A DNA stretch of 64,000 nucleotides from Bradyrhizobium sp. CB82 (GTDB lineage: Bacteria > Pseudomonadota > Alphaproteobacteria > Rhizobiales > Xanthobacteraceae). Under the pieces are notes generated by a model that searched no databases, was not told the origin of the DNA, and saw nothing but the letters and a program-made list of their open reading frames with translations. Position numbers and translations under genes: made by a program. Positions 8,745 to 18,225 of this stretch are shown piece after piece (the first letter of the stretch is position 1; each line of letters starts with the position of its first letter). The stretch is taken from the NCBI RefSeq assembly GCF_029714405.1, contig NZ_CP121650.1, forward strand, positions 3,849,001 through 3,913,000. Direction: 5' to 3'.

Positions 8745-10307
8745 ATGAGCGGAGTGATCGACATCAAGGTTCCCGATATCGGCGACTTCAAGGACGTCCC
8801 GGTGATCGAGGTCTTCGTCAAACCGGGCGACAAGGTCAAGGCGGAGGATCCGCTGATCTCGCTGGAGTCCGACAAGGCGACCATGGAGGTGCCGTCGCCG
8901 CGTAACGGCGTGGTGAAATCGGTGGTCGTGAAGGTCGGAGACAAGGTGAGCGAAGGTGCGGTGATCGTACAGTTCGATGGCGCCGGCGCGGAACAGGGCG
9001 ACACTCGGCCGGTCGTCAGCGCCCCGCCGTCGCCCGTCAGCGCGCCGGTTGGCGTCGCCGAGGTGCGGGTGCCCGATATCGGCGACTTCAAGGACGTTCC
9101 GGTCATCGAGATCTTCGTCAAACCGGGCGATAGCGTGAAGGCAGAGGATCCTCTGATCGCGCTCGAGTCGGACAAGGCGACGATGGAGGTGCCGGCACCG
9201 CTTGCGGGCACGGTCCGCGAGATCAAGGTCAGGACCGGCGACAAGGTGAGCGAGGGCTCCGTTATCCTCGTCCTTGCGACCAGCGGTGCGCCTGCCGCCG
9301 CCGGCTCGCCGTCACCGGCTCCTACATCGCCCGTAGCCGCAGCTGCTCCGGCGGCACAAGCCGGCGCAGTCGACGAAAAGGCTTTCGCGCTCGCCTATGC
9401 GGGTCCGGCAGTGCGCAAGCTCGCGCGCGAGCTCGGCGTCGACCTCGGCAAGGTGAAAGGCTCCGGCAATCACGGCCGGATCCTGCGCGAAGACCTCGAG
9501 GCTTTCGCGAAAGTCGGAGCCGCGCCCGCCAAGCCACAGGCCGCGGCCGCAAGCGGAGGCGGCGTCGGCGGGATCGATCTTCTGCCCTGGCCCAAGGTGG
9601 ATTTCGCGAAGTTCGGGCCCGTCGAGCGCAAGGAGCTTGGACGCATCAAGAAGATTTCGGCGGCCAACCTGCACCGCAACTGGGTCGTCATCCCGCACGT
9701 CACGACCCACGACGAGGCCGATATCACCGACCTCGAACAATTCCGGGTGAAGATGAACAAGGAGCTTGAGAAGAGCGGCGTGAAGCTCTCGCTCCTGCCA
9801 TTCATGGTGAAGGCTGCTGTCGCGACACTGCAGAAGTTTCCGGAGTTCAATGCAAGCCTCGACGGCGACACGCTGGTCTACAAGAATTACTGGCACATTG
9901 GTTTTGCCGCGGACACGCCGAACGGCTTGATGGTGCCGGTGATCCGCGACGCCGACAAGAAGTCGGTGCCGGATATCGCCAAGGAGATGAATGACCTCGC
10001 CAAGCTCGCGCGCGAGGGCAAGATCAAGCCCGACCAGATGCAGGGTGGGACTTTCTCGATCTCCTCGCTCGGGGGAATCGGCGGCCACTACTTCACGCCG
10101 ATCATCAACGCACCGGAAGTGGCGATCATGGGCGTGTGCAAGGGCTACTGGAAGCAGCATTCGGCTGACGGCAAGACCTGGACCTCCCGTCTGACCCTGC
10201 CGCTGTCGTTGTCCTGGGATCATCGCGTCATCGACGGCGCGGCGGCGGCGCGCTTCAACGTCTACTTCGCCAACGTGCTCGCCGATTTACGGCGCGTGCT
10301 GTTCTGA
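8745..10307 (+). CDS. aceF: Dihydrolipoamide acetyltransferase (E2) with two lipoyl domains
   Basis: This 520-residue E2 core enzyme moves acetyl groups from lipoate to CoA. It has two nearly identical lipoyl domains (about residues 3-80 and 105-180), each with the lipoylation lysine in ESDKATMEVP. Ala/Pro-rich linkers and a peripheral subunit-binding domain (GPAVRKLARELGVDLGKVKG) follow, then a catalytic domain ending in the DHRVIDGAAAARF active-site block. The start at 8745 follows a GAGGCAG sequence; an upstream in-frame start at 8718 overlaps aceE. The two domains are also very similar to the lipoyl domain of the following lpd gene. Confidence 0.94.
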   Translation: MSGVIDIKVPDIGDFKDVPVIEVFVKPGDKVKAEDPLISLESDKATMEVPSPRNGVVKSVVVKVGDKVSEGAVIVQFDGAGAEQGDTRPVVSAPPSPVSAPVGVAEVRVPDIGDFKDVPVIEIFVKPGDSVKAEDPLIALESDKATMEVPAPLAGTVREIKVRTGDKVSEGSVILVLATSGAPAAAGSPSPAPTSPVAAAAPAAQAGAVDEKAFALAYAGPAVRKLARELGVDLGKVKGSGNHGRILREDLEAFAKVGAAPAKPQAAAASGGGVGGIDLLPWPKVDFAKFGPVERKELGRIKKISAANLHRNWVVIPHVTTHDEADITDLEQFRVKMNKELEKSGVKLSLLPFMVKAAVATLQKFPEFNASLDGDTLVYKNYWHIGFAADTPNGLMVPVIRDADKKSVPDIAKEMNDLAKLAREGKIKPDQMQGGTFSISSLGGIGGHYFTPIINAPEVAIMGVCKGYWKQHSADGKTWTSRLTLPLSLSWDHRVIDGAAAARFNVYFANVLADLRRVLF

Positions 10308-10325
10308 GACCGGGGGAGAGGCAGC

Positions 10326-12077
10326 ATGGCTCAGCAGATCGAAGTGAAAGTCCCGGATATCGGCGACTTCAAGGACGTTGCGGTGATCGAGGTCTTGGTG
10401 AAGGCGGGCGAGACCGTCGCTGTCGACACCAGCCTCATCATGGTCGAGTCCGACAAGGCGTCGATGGAGATTCCGTCCTCGCATGCCGGCGTCGTCAAGG
10501 ACGTGAAGGTCAAGACCGGCGACAAGGTGAGCGAAGGTTCGATGATCCTGGTGCTAGAGGCAGAGAGTGCGGCGGCCGCGCCGAAGCCCGCGCCAGCATC
10601 GCAGCCGGCGGCGACCGCCAGCCCGCCGCCGGCTGCGCCTTTTGCAGCCTCCTATTCCGGCAAGGCGGATATCGAATGCGACATGCTGGTGCTGGGCGCC
10701 GGTCCCGGCGGCTACTCGGCGGCTTTCCGTGCCGCAGATCTCGGCATGAAGACCGTGCTGGTCGAGCGTTACGACACGCTCGGCGGTGTCTGTCTCAATG
10801 TCGGCTGCATTCCGAGCAAGGCGCTGCTGCATACGGCTTCGGTGATCGATGAGGTCAAGCATCTCCCCGATCATGGAATCTCCTTCGGTTCACCGCAGAT
10901 CGACCTCGGCAAGTTGCGCGGCTTCAAGGATGGCGTCATCAAGAAGCTGACCGGCGGCCTCGCCGGCATGGCGAAGGCCCGCAAGGTCGAGGTCGTGACG
11001 GGCGTCGGCACCTTCGTCGACCCGCATCATCTCGACGTCGTCGGGGCCGGCGCCAAGAAAACGATCAGGTTCGCCAAGGCAATCATTGCCGCAGGCAGCC
11101 AGGCCGTGAAACTGCCGTTCCTGCCTGAGGATCCCCGCATCGTCGATTCGACCGGGGCGCTTCAGCTCAAGTCGATCCCCAAACGCATGTTGGTGATTGG
11201 CGGCGGTATCATCGGGCTTGAAATGGCGACTGTCTATTCAACGCTCGGCACCCGCATCGACGTCGTCGAAATGCTCGACGGCCTGATGCAGGGAGCTGAC
11301 CGTGACCTGGTCAAGGTCTGGGACAAGATGAACGCACGCCGTTTCGACAAGGTCATGTTGAAGACCAAAACGGTGGGCGCCAAGGCGACCGAAGCCGGGA
11401 TCGAGGTGAAGTTCGAATGCGAACAGGCGCCTGCGGAGCCGCAGGTCTATGACCTCGTTCTGGTGGCGGTCGGCAGAAGCCCGAATGGCAAGAAGATCGG
11501 CGCCGACAAGGCCGGCGTAACCGTGACCGAGCGCGGTTTCATCGAGGTCGACAAGCAGATGCGCACCAATGTGGCGCACATCTTCGCGATCGGCGATGTC
11601 GTGGGGCAGCCGATGCTTGCGCACAAGGCCGTTCATGAAGGCCATGTCGCGGCGGAGGTCGCCCATGGCGAAAAATCCTACTTCGACGCGCGGCAGATTC
11701 CGTCCGTTGCCTACACCGATCCCGAGGTCGCCTGGGCCGGCAAGACCGAAGATGAGTGCAGGGCCGAGGGCATCAAGGTCGGCAAGGCGGTCTTTCCCTG
11801 GGCGGCCTCCGGCCGCGCAATCGCCAATGGTCGCGACGAGGGGTTCACCAAGCTGCTGTTCGATGCATCCACCCATCGCGTGATCGGCGGCGGGATCGTC
11901 GGGACGCACGCAGGCGATCTCATCAGCGAGATATGCCTGGCGATCGAGATGGGGTGCGAGCCGGCAGATATCGGCAAGACCATTCACCCGCACCCGACCC
12001 TCGGCGAGTCCATCGGCATGGCGGCTGAGGTTTTTGAGGGGCATTGCACCGATCTGCCGCCGCAGAAGAAGAAATAG
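10326..12077 (+). CDS. lpd: Dihydrolipoamide dehydrogenase (E3) with N-terminal lipoyl domain
   Basis: This 583-residue flavoprotein reoxidises dihydrolipoamide with NAD. An N-terminal lipoyl domain (about residues 1-80, lysine in [10 protein letters not shown]) and an Ala/Pro linker precede the E3 body. The body has the FAD site [17 protein letters not shown], the redox-active disulfide [13 protein letters not shown], an NAD site [14 protein letters not shown] and the C-terminal HPHPTLGE histidine block. Lipoyl-bearing E3 is known from several proteobacteria. The gene starts 18 bases after aceF behind GGGGGAGAGG. Confidence 0.94.
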   Translation: MAQQIEVKVPDIGDFKDVAVIEVLVKAGETVAVDTSLIMVESDKASMEIPSSHAGVVKDVKVKTGDKVSEGSMILVLEAESAAAAPKPAPASQPAATASPPPAAPFAASYSGKADIECDMLVLGAGPGGYSAAFRAADLGMKTVLVERYDTLGGVCLNVGCIPSKALLHTASVIDEVKHLPDHGISFGSPQIDLGKLRGFKDGVIKKLTGGLAGMAKARKVEVVTGVGTFVDPHHLDVVGAGAKKTIRFAKAIIAAGSQAVKLPFLPEDPRIVDSTGALQLKSIPKRMLVIGGGIIGLEMATVYSTLGTRIDVVEMLDGLMQGADRDLVKVWDKMNARRFDKVMLKTKTVGAKATEAGIEVKFECEQAPAEPQVYDLVLVAVGRSPNGKKIGADKAGVTVTERGFIEVDKQMRTNVAHIFAIGDVVGQPMLAHKAVHEGHVAAEVAHGEKSYFDARQIPSVAYTDPEVAWAGKTEDECRAEGIKVGKAVFPWAASGRAIANGRDEGFTKLLFDASTHRVIGGGIVGTHAGDLISEICLAIEMGCEPADIGKTIHPHPTLGESIGMAAEVFEGHCTDLPPQKKK

Positions 12078-12123
12078 CATCGCTTGCCGCCACGCCGTCA
12101 AAGCGAGACCAGGGAGAAGACAT

Positions 12124-13443
12124 ATGCCTGCAACGACGACCGCGCCGCAGAAGAAACCGTTTTACCGGATTCTCTATGTGCAGGTGCTCGTGGCAATCGT
12201 GCTTGGCGTCATCGTCGGCTGGCTCTGGCCAGAGCTTGCGAAGAACGACTGGATCAAGGCGATGGGCGACGGCTTCGTCAAGCTCATCAAGATGGCGATT
12301 GCGCCGATCATCTTCTGCACGGTGGTTTCCGGAATTGCCCACATCTCGGAGGTGAAGAAGGTCGGCCGCGTGGCGGTCAAATCGCTCGTCTATTTCGAGG
12401 TGGTTTCGACCCTTGCCCTGGCGCTGGGCCTGATCGTCGCCAACGTGCTGCGGCCGGGCGCAGGATTCCAGGGCCAATCGAATGCTGCGGCGGTCGCCGG
12501 TTATGCCAAGCAGGCGAGCGAAATGAAGTCGGTCGATTTCGTCCTGCACATCATCCCCGACACGGTCGTCGGGGCATTCGCGCAAGGTGAAATTCTCCAG
12601 GTTCTGCTATTTGCCATCTTGTTCGGCTTCGCGTTGATGGGCCTCGGCGAGCGGGCTCACATCCGCGCATTCATCGACGATGTCGCTCACGCGATGTTCG
12701 GTGTCATTGCGATCGTCGTGAAGGTCGCGCCGATTGGTGCCTTTGGTGCAATGGCGTTCACGATCGGCCGCTACGGACCTCAGGCGCTCGGAAATCTCGC
12801 GGGGCTGATCGGGACTTTCTACCTGACGTCGCTGCTGTTCGTGGTCGTCGGGCTCGGCCTGATCGCCCGTATTGCCGGTTTCTCGATCTTCAAGTTTCTC
12901 AAATACATCAAGGACGAGCTGCTGATCGTGCTCGGTACGTCGTCCTCGGAGAGCGCGCTTCCGCAACTGATGGAGAAGCTCGAGATCCTCGGTTGCTCCA
13001 AGTCGGTGGTCGGGCTGGTCGTCCCGACAGGTTACTCGTTCAACCTGGATGGCACCAACATCTACATGACGCTGGCGACTCTCTTCATTGCCCAGGCGAT
13101 GAACGTCGATCTGAGCTTCGGCGAACAGATGACGATTCTGATCGTTGCCATGCTGACATCGAAAGGAGCCTCGGGAATCACCGGCGCGGGTTTCATCACG
13201 CTCGCAGGTACGCTCGCTGCGGTCCGGCCGGAACTGCTGCCTGGCATGGCGATCGTGCTCGGTATCGACAAGTTCATGAGCGAATGCCGAGCCTTGACGA
13301 ACCTCTGCGGCAACGGCGTGGCATGCGTCGTGGTCGCGTGGTGGGAAGGTGAGCTTGACCGCGAGAAGCTGCGCGTGGCGCTCGATCGGGACGTCGATCC
13401 CGCGGACTTCGAAATGGCCGTGAGCGAGCCGCAAAGCCTCTGA
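12124..13443 (+). CDS. dctA: C4-dicarboxylate:cation symporter DctA
   Basis: A 439-residue inner-membrane symporter of the dicarboxylate/amino acid:cation family. It has multiple hydrophobic segments and the family signatures [17 protein letters not shown] and [16 protein letters not shown], which form the substrate and cation sites. The ATG at 12124 follows GGGAGAAG; the frame extends upstream into lpd, but that part is not hydrophobic. DctA imports malate, succinate and fumarate. With malic enzyme and pyruvate dehydrogenase alongside, it supplies carbon to this module, and the DctB/DctD-like pair at 18174-21414 may control it. Confidence 0.93.
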   Translation: MPATTTAPQKKPFYRILYVQVLVAIVLGVIVGWLWPELAKNDWIKAMGDGFVKLIKMAIAPIIFCTVVSGIAHISEVKKVGRVAVKSLVYFEVVSTLALALGLIVANVLRPGAGFQGQSNAAAVAGYAKQASEMKSVDFVLHIIPDTVVGAFAQGEILQVLLFAILFGFALMGLGERAHIRAFIDDVAHAMFGVIAIVVKVAPIGAFGAMAFTIGRYGPQALGNLAGLIGTFYLTSLLFVVVGLGLIARIAGFSIFKFLKYIKDELLIVLGTSSSESALPQLMEKLEILGCSKSVVGLVVPTGYSFNLDGTNIYMTLATLFIAQAMNVDLSFGEQMTILIVAMLTSKGASGITGAGFITLAGTLAAVRPELLPGMAIVLGIDKFMSECRALTNLCGNGVACVVVAWWEGELDREKLRVALDRDVDPADFEMAVSEPQSL

Positions 13444-13500
13444 ACACGGTGTGCGTTGCGGACTGTTGTTCGTTCAAATCGGAAAAAAGGGAGTTGATTC

Positions 13501-13560
13501 ACGACGGACGTGGTTATTGTCTCCGCAGCGCGGACGCCGGTTTCCGGTCGTTCCTACGGA
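13501..13560 (+). pseudogene. phaA: Remnant of acetyl-CoA acetyltransferase phaA (5' end)
   Basis: About 14 codons read TDVVIVSAARTPV, the N-terminus of thiolases such as PhaA. The position of the expected ATG reads ACG (13501-13503), while a GGGAG ribosome site remains 8 bases upstream. After RTPV the similarity fades and the roughly 390-residue body is absent. It lies between dctA and a phaB relic, the normal phaA-phaB order. The fragment is short, but the thiolase start is distinctive. Confidence 0.62.
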
Positions 13561-13648
13561 GCATCAAGCGGAAGGCACCAAGCGGTCCGCGAAAGACGAT
13601 GGCTCTCCGGGAGCCGCAAGACAAACCGATCAAGATCAGGAGGAATCT

Positions 13649-13989
13649 ATGTCGAGGGTTGCAGTGGTGACCGGAGGAACGCGCGGCATCGGAGAGGCGA
13701 TCTCGATCGCGCTCAAAGCGGCCGGCTATAAGGTCGCGGCGAGCTATGCCGGCAACGGGCGCGGGCGGGCATCACCGTCAACGCGATCTGTCCCGGTTAT
13801 ATCGCCACCGACATGGTGAAGGCGATCAAACCGGAGATCGTCGCCAAGAACATCCTGCCGCAGATCCCGGTCGGCCGTCTGGGCGAGCCGCATGAGATCG
13901 CGCGGGTGGTCTCGTTCCTTGCATCCGACGATGCAGGTTTCATTACGGGGGCGACGATTTCCGCGAACGGCGGCCAAAACATGATCTGA
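13649..13989 (+). pseudogene. phaB: Acetoacetyl-CoA reductase phaB with large internal deletion
   Basis: The start is intact: AGGAGG followed by ATG at 13649 and 36 residues of a PhaB-type SDR, including the NADPH motif GGTRGIG. The frame then jumps at about 13757. The other frame carries the family C-terminus (GITVNAICPGYIATDM, then IPVGRLGEPHEIARVV and GATISANGGQNMI) to a stop at 13987. Normal PhaB is about 240 residues. Here the central part with the catalytic Ser and YxxxK is missing, so no active reductase can be made. Confidence 0.85.
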
Positions 13990-14065
13990 GCCAAGGGCGC
14001 AGAGGAGGAGAGGGGCCGCCGGTTGGGCCGGCCTCTCGAACGAGGGAATCAAGTCGGGGATCACG

Positions 14066-16342
14066 ATGGACCAGGATCTGAGGGAAGCCGCACTCGAATA
14101 TCACCGCCTGCCGCGGCCGGGAAAGATTTCCATCGTGCCGACGACGGCCATGGCCACGCAGCGCGATCTCGCGCTGGCATATTCGCCTGGCGTCGCGGAA
14201 CCTTGTCTCGTCATCGCGAAAGATCCCTCGCAGGCGGATGATCTCACAGCGCGCAGCAACCTCGTCGCCGTCGTCACCAACGGCACCGCCGTGCTCGGTC
14301 TTGGCAACATCGGTGCGCTGGCCGGCAAGCCGGTCATGGAAGGCAAGGCGTGCCTGTTCAAGAAGTTTGCCGGGATCGACGTGTTCGACATCGAACTCGC
14401 CGAGGAGAATCCCGACGCCCTGATCGAGACGATCGCCAGAATGGAGCCGACCTTCGGCGGCATCAATCTGGAGGACATCAAGGCGCCGGAATGTTTCTAC
14501 ATCGAACGGAAGCTCCGTGAGCGCATGAAGATCCCGGTCTTCCATGACGATCAGCATGGCACCGCGATCATCGCGGCCGCGGCGATCCTCAATGGGCTGA
14601 AGCTGGTCAAGAAGGAGATTTCGGAGGTCAAGCTCGTCTGCTCCGGTGCAGGGGCGGCGGCGCTCGCGTGCCTCGATCTCATCGTCAGTCTGGGACTACG
14701 ACGCGACCGCATCATCGTGACCGATGCGAAGGGCGTGGTCTACGCCGGTCGTACCGAGAGCATGGACGACAACAAGACGCGCTATGCCGTCAAGACGGAT
14801 GCGCGAAAGCTCGACGAGATTATTCAGGACGCGGACATTTTTCTCGGCTTGTCGGCCGGCAAGGTGCTCACCTCGGACATGGTCAGGAAGATGGCGCGCG
14901 ATCCCTTGATCTTCGCCATGGCCAATCCGATCCCCGAAATCATGCCGGAAGATGCACTGGCGGTCCGCCCCGATGCGATCATCGGCACCGGACGCTCCGA
15001 CTACCCCAACCAGATCAACAATGTCCTGTGCTTTCCGTTCATCTTCCGCGGCGCGCTCGACTGCGGAGCGACAACAATCAATGAGGAGATGAAGCTTGCG
15101 ACGGTCCGCGCGCTCGCCGATCTGGCGATGGCGGAGGTGCCCGAGGTGGTTGCTGCCGCCTACAAGGGCGAGGGGCTTCGTTTTGGTCGCGACTATCTCA
15201 TTCCCAAGCCGTTCGATCCGCGCCTCATCGAGATGATCGCGCCGGCGGTGGCCAAGGCCGCGGCCGAAACAGGCGTTGCCAGGCGTCCGATCGCCGACAT
15301 GGAAGCCTATCGTCAGAAGCTGAGCCGGTTCGTTTATCACTCCGGCAACGCGATGCAGCCGGTCTTCACGGTGGCGAAGGGAAGCGGCAAGTCGCTCATT
15401 CTGGCGGAGGGCGAGGATGAGCGCGTGCTCCGGGCCGCTCAGGTCATTGCCGACGAAAGGATCGCCAGGCCGCTGCTCCTCGGTCGACCCGCAACGATCG
15501 AGGCGCAGATCAAGGCCTTCGGTCTTCGACTGAGGCCCGGCAGCGACTCCGAGATCATTGATCCGCATGATGCAGCGGTCTATTCCGCCTGCGCGGACAT
15601 CTATCATGCGCGCAGGAAGCGGGACGGCGTATCGGCAGCGCTGGCGCTGTCGGAGGCACGAAGCAACGCAACGGTGCTTGCCTCGCTCCTGCTCGAGCGG
15701 GGCGTGGGCGAGGCGATGCTGTGCGGTGTCATCGGAAGGACGGCGGACCACCTGGCGGCCATCCGCAACGTGATCGGGACCCGGGCCGACGTGCGGGCGC
15801 TTGCCGTCATGCAGATGCTCATTCTCCAGCAGCATCAGCTTTTCATCTGCGATACGCACTGCAATCTCAATCCGACCGCCGAGCAGGTCGCCGAGATCGC
15901 CCTGCTGGCGGCGGCGGAAGTCAGGCGATTTGGCATCACGCCGAGGGTGGCGCTGCTGTCGCATTCAAGCTTTGGCAGCTCGGCGTTTCCCGAGGCCCAG
16001 AAGATGCGGACGGCGCGGGCGATCATTCGTGAACGCTCGCCTGATCTGATCGTGGAGGGCGAGATGCGCGGCGACGCTGCGCTGTCGCAGTCCGTACTCG
16101 ACCACGAGTTTCCCGACTCCGGGTTCGAGGGGCCGGCAAATGTCCTTGTGATGCCGAATCTCGATGCCGCCAACATCTCCTACAATCTGCTGCGGATGGC
16201 TGCGGGCCAGGGACTGACCGTAGGCGGCATTTTGCTTGGCGCCGCCAAGCCGGCCCACATTCTCACGCCATCATCAACGGTACGCCGCATCGTGAACATG
16301 GCTGCCGTCGCCATTGCGGATACGGTTTCAGACAGAGCTTGA
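14066..16342 (+). CDS. maeB: NADP-type malic enzyme with phosphotransacetylase-like C-terminus
   Basis: This 758-residue protein oxidatively decarboxylates malate to pyruvate and CO2. The N-terminal half is the malic enzyme: the [10 protein letters not shown] start block, [14 protein letters not shown], the metal site [10 protein letters not shown], and an NAD(P) fold with [14 protein letters not shown]. From about residue 430 a phosphotransacetylase-like domain begins ([15 protein letters not shown]), as in MaeB and rhizobial Dme/Tme; in these fusions that domain is usually regulatory. Together with DctA and pyruvate dehydrogenase it makes a malate-to-acetyl-CoA route. NADP versus NAD preference cannot be read from the sequence. 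Confidence 0.92.
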   Translation: MDQDLREAALEYHRLPRPGKISIVPTTAMATQRDLALAYSPGVAEPCLVIAKDPSQADDLTARSNLVAVVTNGTAVLGLGNIGALAGKPVMEGKACLFKKFAGIDVFDIELAEENPDALIETIARMEPTFGGINLEDIKAPECFYIERKLRERMKIPVFHDDQHGTAIIAAAAILNGLKLVKKEISEVKLVCSGAGAAALACLDLIVSLGLRRDRIIVTDAKGVVYAGRTESMDDNKTRYAVKTDARKLDEIIQDADIFLGLSAGKVLTSDMVRKMARDPLIFAMANPIPEIMPEDALAVRPDAIIGTGRSDYPNQINNVLCFPFIFRGALDCGATTINEEMKLATVRALADLAMAEVPEVVAAAYKGEGLRFGRDYLIPKPFDPRLIEMIAPAVAKAAAETGVARRPIADMEAYRQKLSRFVYHSGNAMQPVFTVAKGSGKSLILAEGEDERVLRAAQVIADERIARPLLLGRPATIEAQIKAFGLRLRPGSDSEIIDPHDAAVYSACADIYHARRKRDGVSAALALSEARSNATVLASLLLERGVGEAMLCGVIGRTADHLAAIRNVIGTRADVRALAVMQMLILQQHQLFICDTHCNLNPTAEQVAEIALLAAAEVRRFGITPRVALLSHSSFGSSAFPEAQKMRTARAIIRERSPDLIVEGEMRGDAALSQSVLDHEFPDSGFEGPANVLVMPNLDAANISYNLLRMAAGQGLTVGGILLGAAKPAHILTPSSTVRRIVNMAAVAIADTVSDRA

Positions 16343-16390
16343 TCTACAAAGGCGGTTGGCAAGCTGTGAACCTGATCGGTCGAGGCCACC

Positions 16391-17713
16391 ATGAGTAATC
16401 CTCAGCCGGGCAAACCCCGGGTCGTGATCGTCGGAGGCGGAGCCGGAGGATTGGAGCTCGCGACCCGACTTGGCGACAAGTATGGACGGAGAGGGAAGCT
16501 CGACGCCACCCTGATAGATCGAAACCGCACACATGTGTGGAAGCCGAAGCTGCATGAGATTGCAGCCGGGAGCATGGATATCGCTGCTCACGAGGTCGAC
16601 TATCTCGCGCAGTCCTACTGGCACGGCTTCCGCTACCGCATCGGGGACATGATCGGGATCGATCGGGAGCGGCGCCAGGTGCAGGTGGCGCCTTACGTCG
16701 ATGCCGAAGGCCGGGAGGTCACGCCCAAGCGGGCATTCGATTACGACGTGCTTGTGGTCTCCATCGGGAGCCAGAACAACGACTTTGGAACGCCCGGTGT
16801 CCTCGACCATGCGATCAAGCTCGAGTCGCAGGCCGATGCGAAGCGGTTCCACGAACGCATGGTGAATGCGTGCATCCGCGCGCATGCTCAATCCTCGCCC
16901 TTGGGCGCTCACCAGTTGAAGGTCGCGATCATCGGGGCCGGCGCCACCGGCGTTGAGCTTGCTGCTGAGCTCCACAGGACGACGCGTGAAGTGGTGGCCT
17001 ACGGGCTCGACCAGGTCGATCCCCAGAAGGACATCAGGATTACGCTGATCGAGGCTGCCGCACGGGTTCTGCCGGCGCTGCCCGAGCGAGTTTCGAGGGA
17101 GACTGAAAAGCTCCTGGTCAAGCTGGGCGTCGACGTGCTGGTCGGCGCCAAGGTCTCGGAGGTCGGGGCGGACCACGTCAGCCTGGCGGACGGCCGGACG
17201 ATCCCCGCCGAGCTGATTGTCTGGGCCGCCGGTGTCAAGGCGCCCGACGTCCTGAACGATATCGCTGGCCTTGAGACCAACCGCATCAACCAGCTGGTCG
17301 TGCGTCCGACGCTGCAAACGACCCGTGACGACAACATTTTCGCGATAGGCGACTGCTCGGCCTGCTTCTGGGGCGAGCACGGCAACGTCCCGCCGCGCGC
17401 ACAGGCGGCTCATCAGCAGGCCTCTCACCTCTATTCGCAAATTCCCCGATTTCTGCAAGGCGAGACGCTCAAACCGTACCGCTACCGGGACTTCGGTTCC
17501 CTGGTGTCGCTCGGCGAGTTCAGCACGGTCGGATCGATGATGGGAGCGCTCGTCGGTGGAAACCTCGTCTTCGAGGGCATCTTCGCTCGGATGATGTACC
17601 TGTCCCTCTACAAGATGCACGAATACGCGCTGCACGGACCGGTGAAGGTCGCGCTCGACACGCTTGCCCGCCTGATTACGCGGCGTACGGAGCCGCACGT
17701 GAAGCTTCATTGA
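16391..17713 (+). CDS. ndh: Type II NADH dehydrogenase (NDH-2)
   Basis: A 440-residue FAD protein that passes electrons from NADH to quinone without pumping protons, attached to the inner face of the membrane. It has two dinucleotide folds, VGGGAGGLELATRLG near the N-terminus and IGAGATGVELAAEL near residue 175. VWAAGVKAPD and NIFAIGDCSAC form the FAD-proximal and quinone regions. It lies between malic enzyme and a cytochrome bd relic. NDH-2 plus a bd oxidase would have been an uncoupled respiratory branch able to clear NADH made by malate and pyruvate oxidation. Confidence 0.9.
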   Translation: MSNPQPGKPRVVIVGGGAGGLELATRLGDKYGRRGKLDATLIDRNRTHVWKPKLHEIAAGSMDIAAHEVDYLAQSYWHGFRYRIGDMIGIDRERRQVQVAPYVDAEGREVTPKRAFDYDVLVVSIGSQNNDFGTPGVLDHAIKLESQADAKRFHERMVNACIRAHAQSSPLGAHQLKVAIIGAGATGVELAAELHRTTREVVAYGLDQVDPQKDIRITLIEAAARVLPALPERVSRETEKLLVKLGVDVLVGAKVSEVGADHVSLADGRTIPAELIVWAAGVKAPDVLNDIAGLETNRINQLVVRPTLQTTRDDNIFAIGDCSACFWGEHGNVPPRAQAAHQQASHLYSQIPRFLQGETLKPYRYRDFGSLVSLGEFSTVGSMMGALVGGNLVFEGIFARMMYLSLYKMHEYALHGPVKVALDTLARLITRRTEPHVKLH

Positions 17714-17719
17714 TCGCGT

Positions 17720-17745
17720 GCAACGGCAGGGAGCCCTTCCGTTGC
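17720..17745. terminator. Stem-loop after ndh
   Basis: GCAACGG and CCGTTGC form a perfect 7-bp outer stem. Inner AGG and CCT bases extend it after one mismatched pair. There is no T-run, so this may act as a mRNA 3' stabiliser or a weak terminator. Confidence 0.45.
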
Positions 17746-17779
17746 GCAACTGCTTGACGACGGTAACGTACGGGGAGGG

Positions 17780-17875
17780 ATGCTGATGGACGCTGTGGTC
17801 CTTGCGCGCGTGCAGTTCGCCGCAAACCTGGCGAACGACCCGCAGCAGTATCAGGGCAGGGGAGAATACGCATGA
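17780..17875 (+). pseudogene. cydA: Cytochrome bd oxidase subunit I reduced to 31 codons
   Basis: A strong ribosome site (GGGGAGGGA) and ATG lead into MLMDAVVLARVQFAAN, the characteristic start of cyanide-insensitive-type CydA (Asp-Ala-x-x-Leu-Ala-Arg-x-Gln-Phe). After about 16 residues the protein jumps to an unrelated tail, possibly the original C-terminus, and stops at 17873. The stop overlaps the next ATG as ATGA, as in intact cydAB operons. All heme ligands and membrane segments (normally about 450-520 residues) are gone. It looks like an in-frame internal deletion. Confidence 0.7.
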
Positions 17876-18225
17876 TCTCGATGTCCTTCGATGAAGTGCT
17901 GCCGCTCGTTTTCATCGGGTCGATGGGAATATCGCTGCTCGTCTGCGTCGTGAGCGAGGGATACGACCTTGGGGTCGGCATGCTGATGCATAGGGCAACG
18001 CCCGTGGAGCGCGACACCATGGTTGCGTCAATAGGTCCGTTGGGGGATGCGAATGAAGCCTGGCTTGCTCTTGGTGTCGGCCTTCTTCTGGTTGTCTTCC
18101 CCAAGGCGCCCGGTTTGATCCTGTCGGTGATTTTCCTATCGCGTATTCCGGGGCAAGACCATAGAGTTGCATTATGCGTGAGGGGACGGCCGACACGCCT
18201 CGGATTTGTTTGGTTCATGAGATGA
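17872..18225 (+). pseudogene. cydB: Truncated cytochrome bd oxidase subunit II
   Basis: The first 85 or so residues match the CydB/CioB N-terminus: a membrane segment, then VSEGYDLGVGML, TMVASIGPLGDANEAW and a second hydrophobic segment. After about residue 88 the similarity ends and the frame closes at 117 codons, compared with about 335-380 normally. The usually conserved aromatic residue in the GPxWDxNExW block is lost (GPLGDANEAW), consistent with decay. The remnant runs into the start of the sensor kinase gene. Confidence 0.75.

Noticed and set aside
6097..8745. A very long open frame (882 codons) on the minus strand opposite aceE
   Set aside because: It mirrors the codon pattern of aceE in high-GC DNA, has no family resemblance and overlaps an unmistakable enzyme gene.
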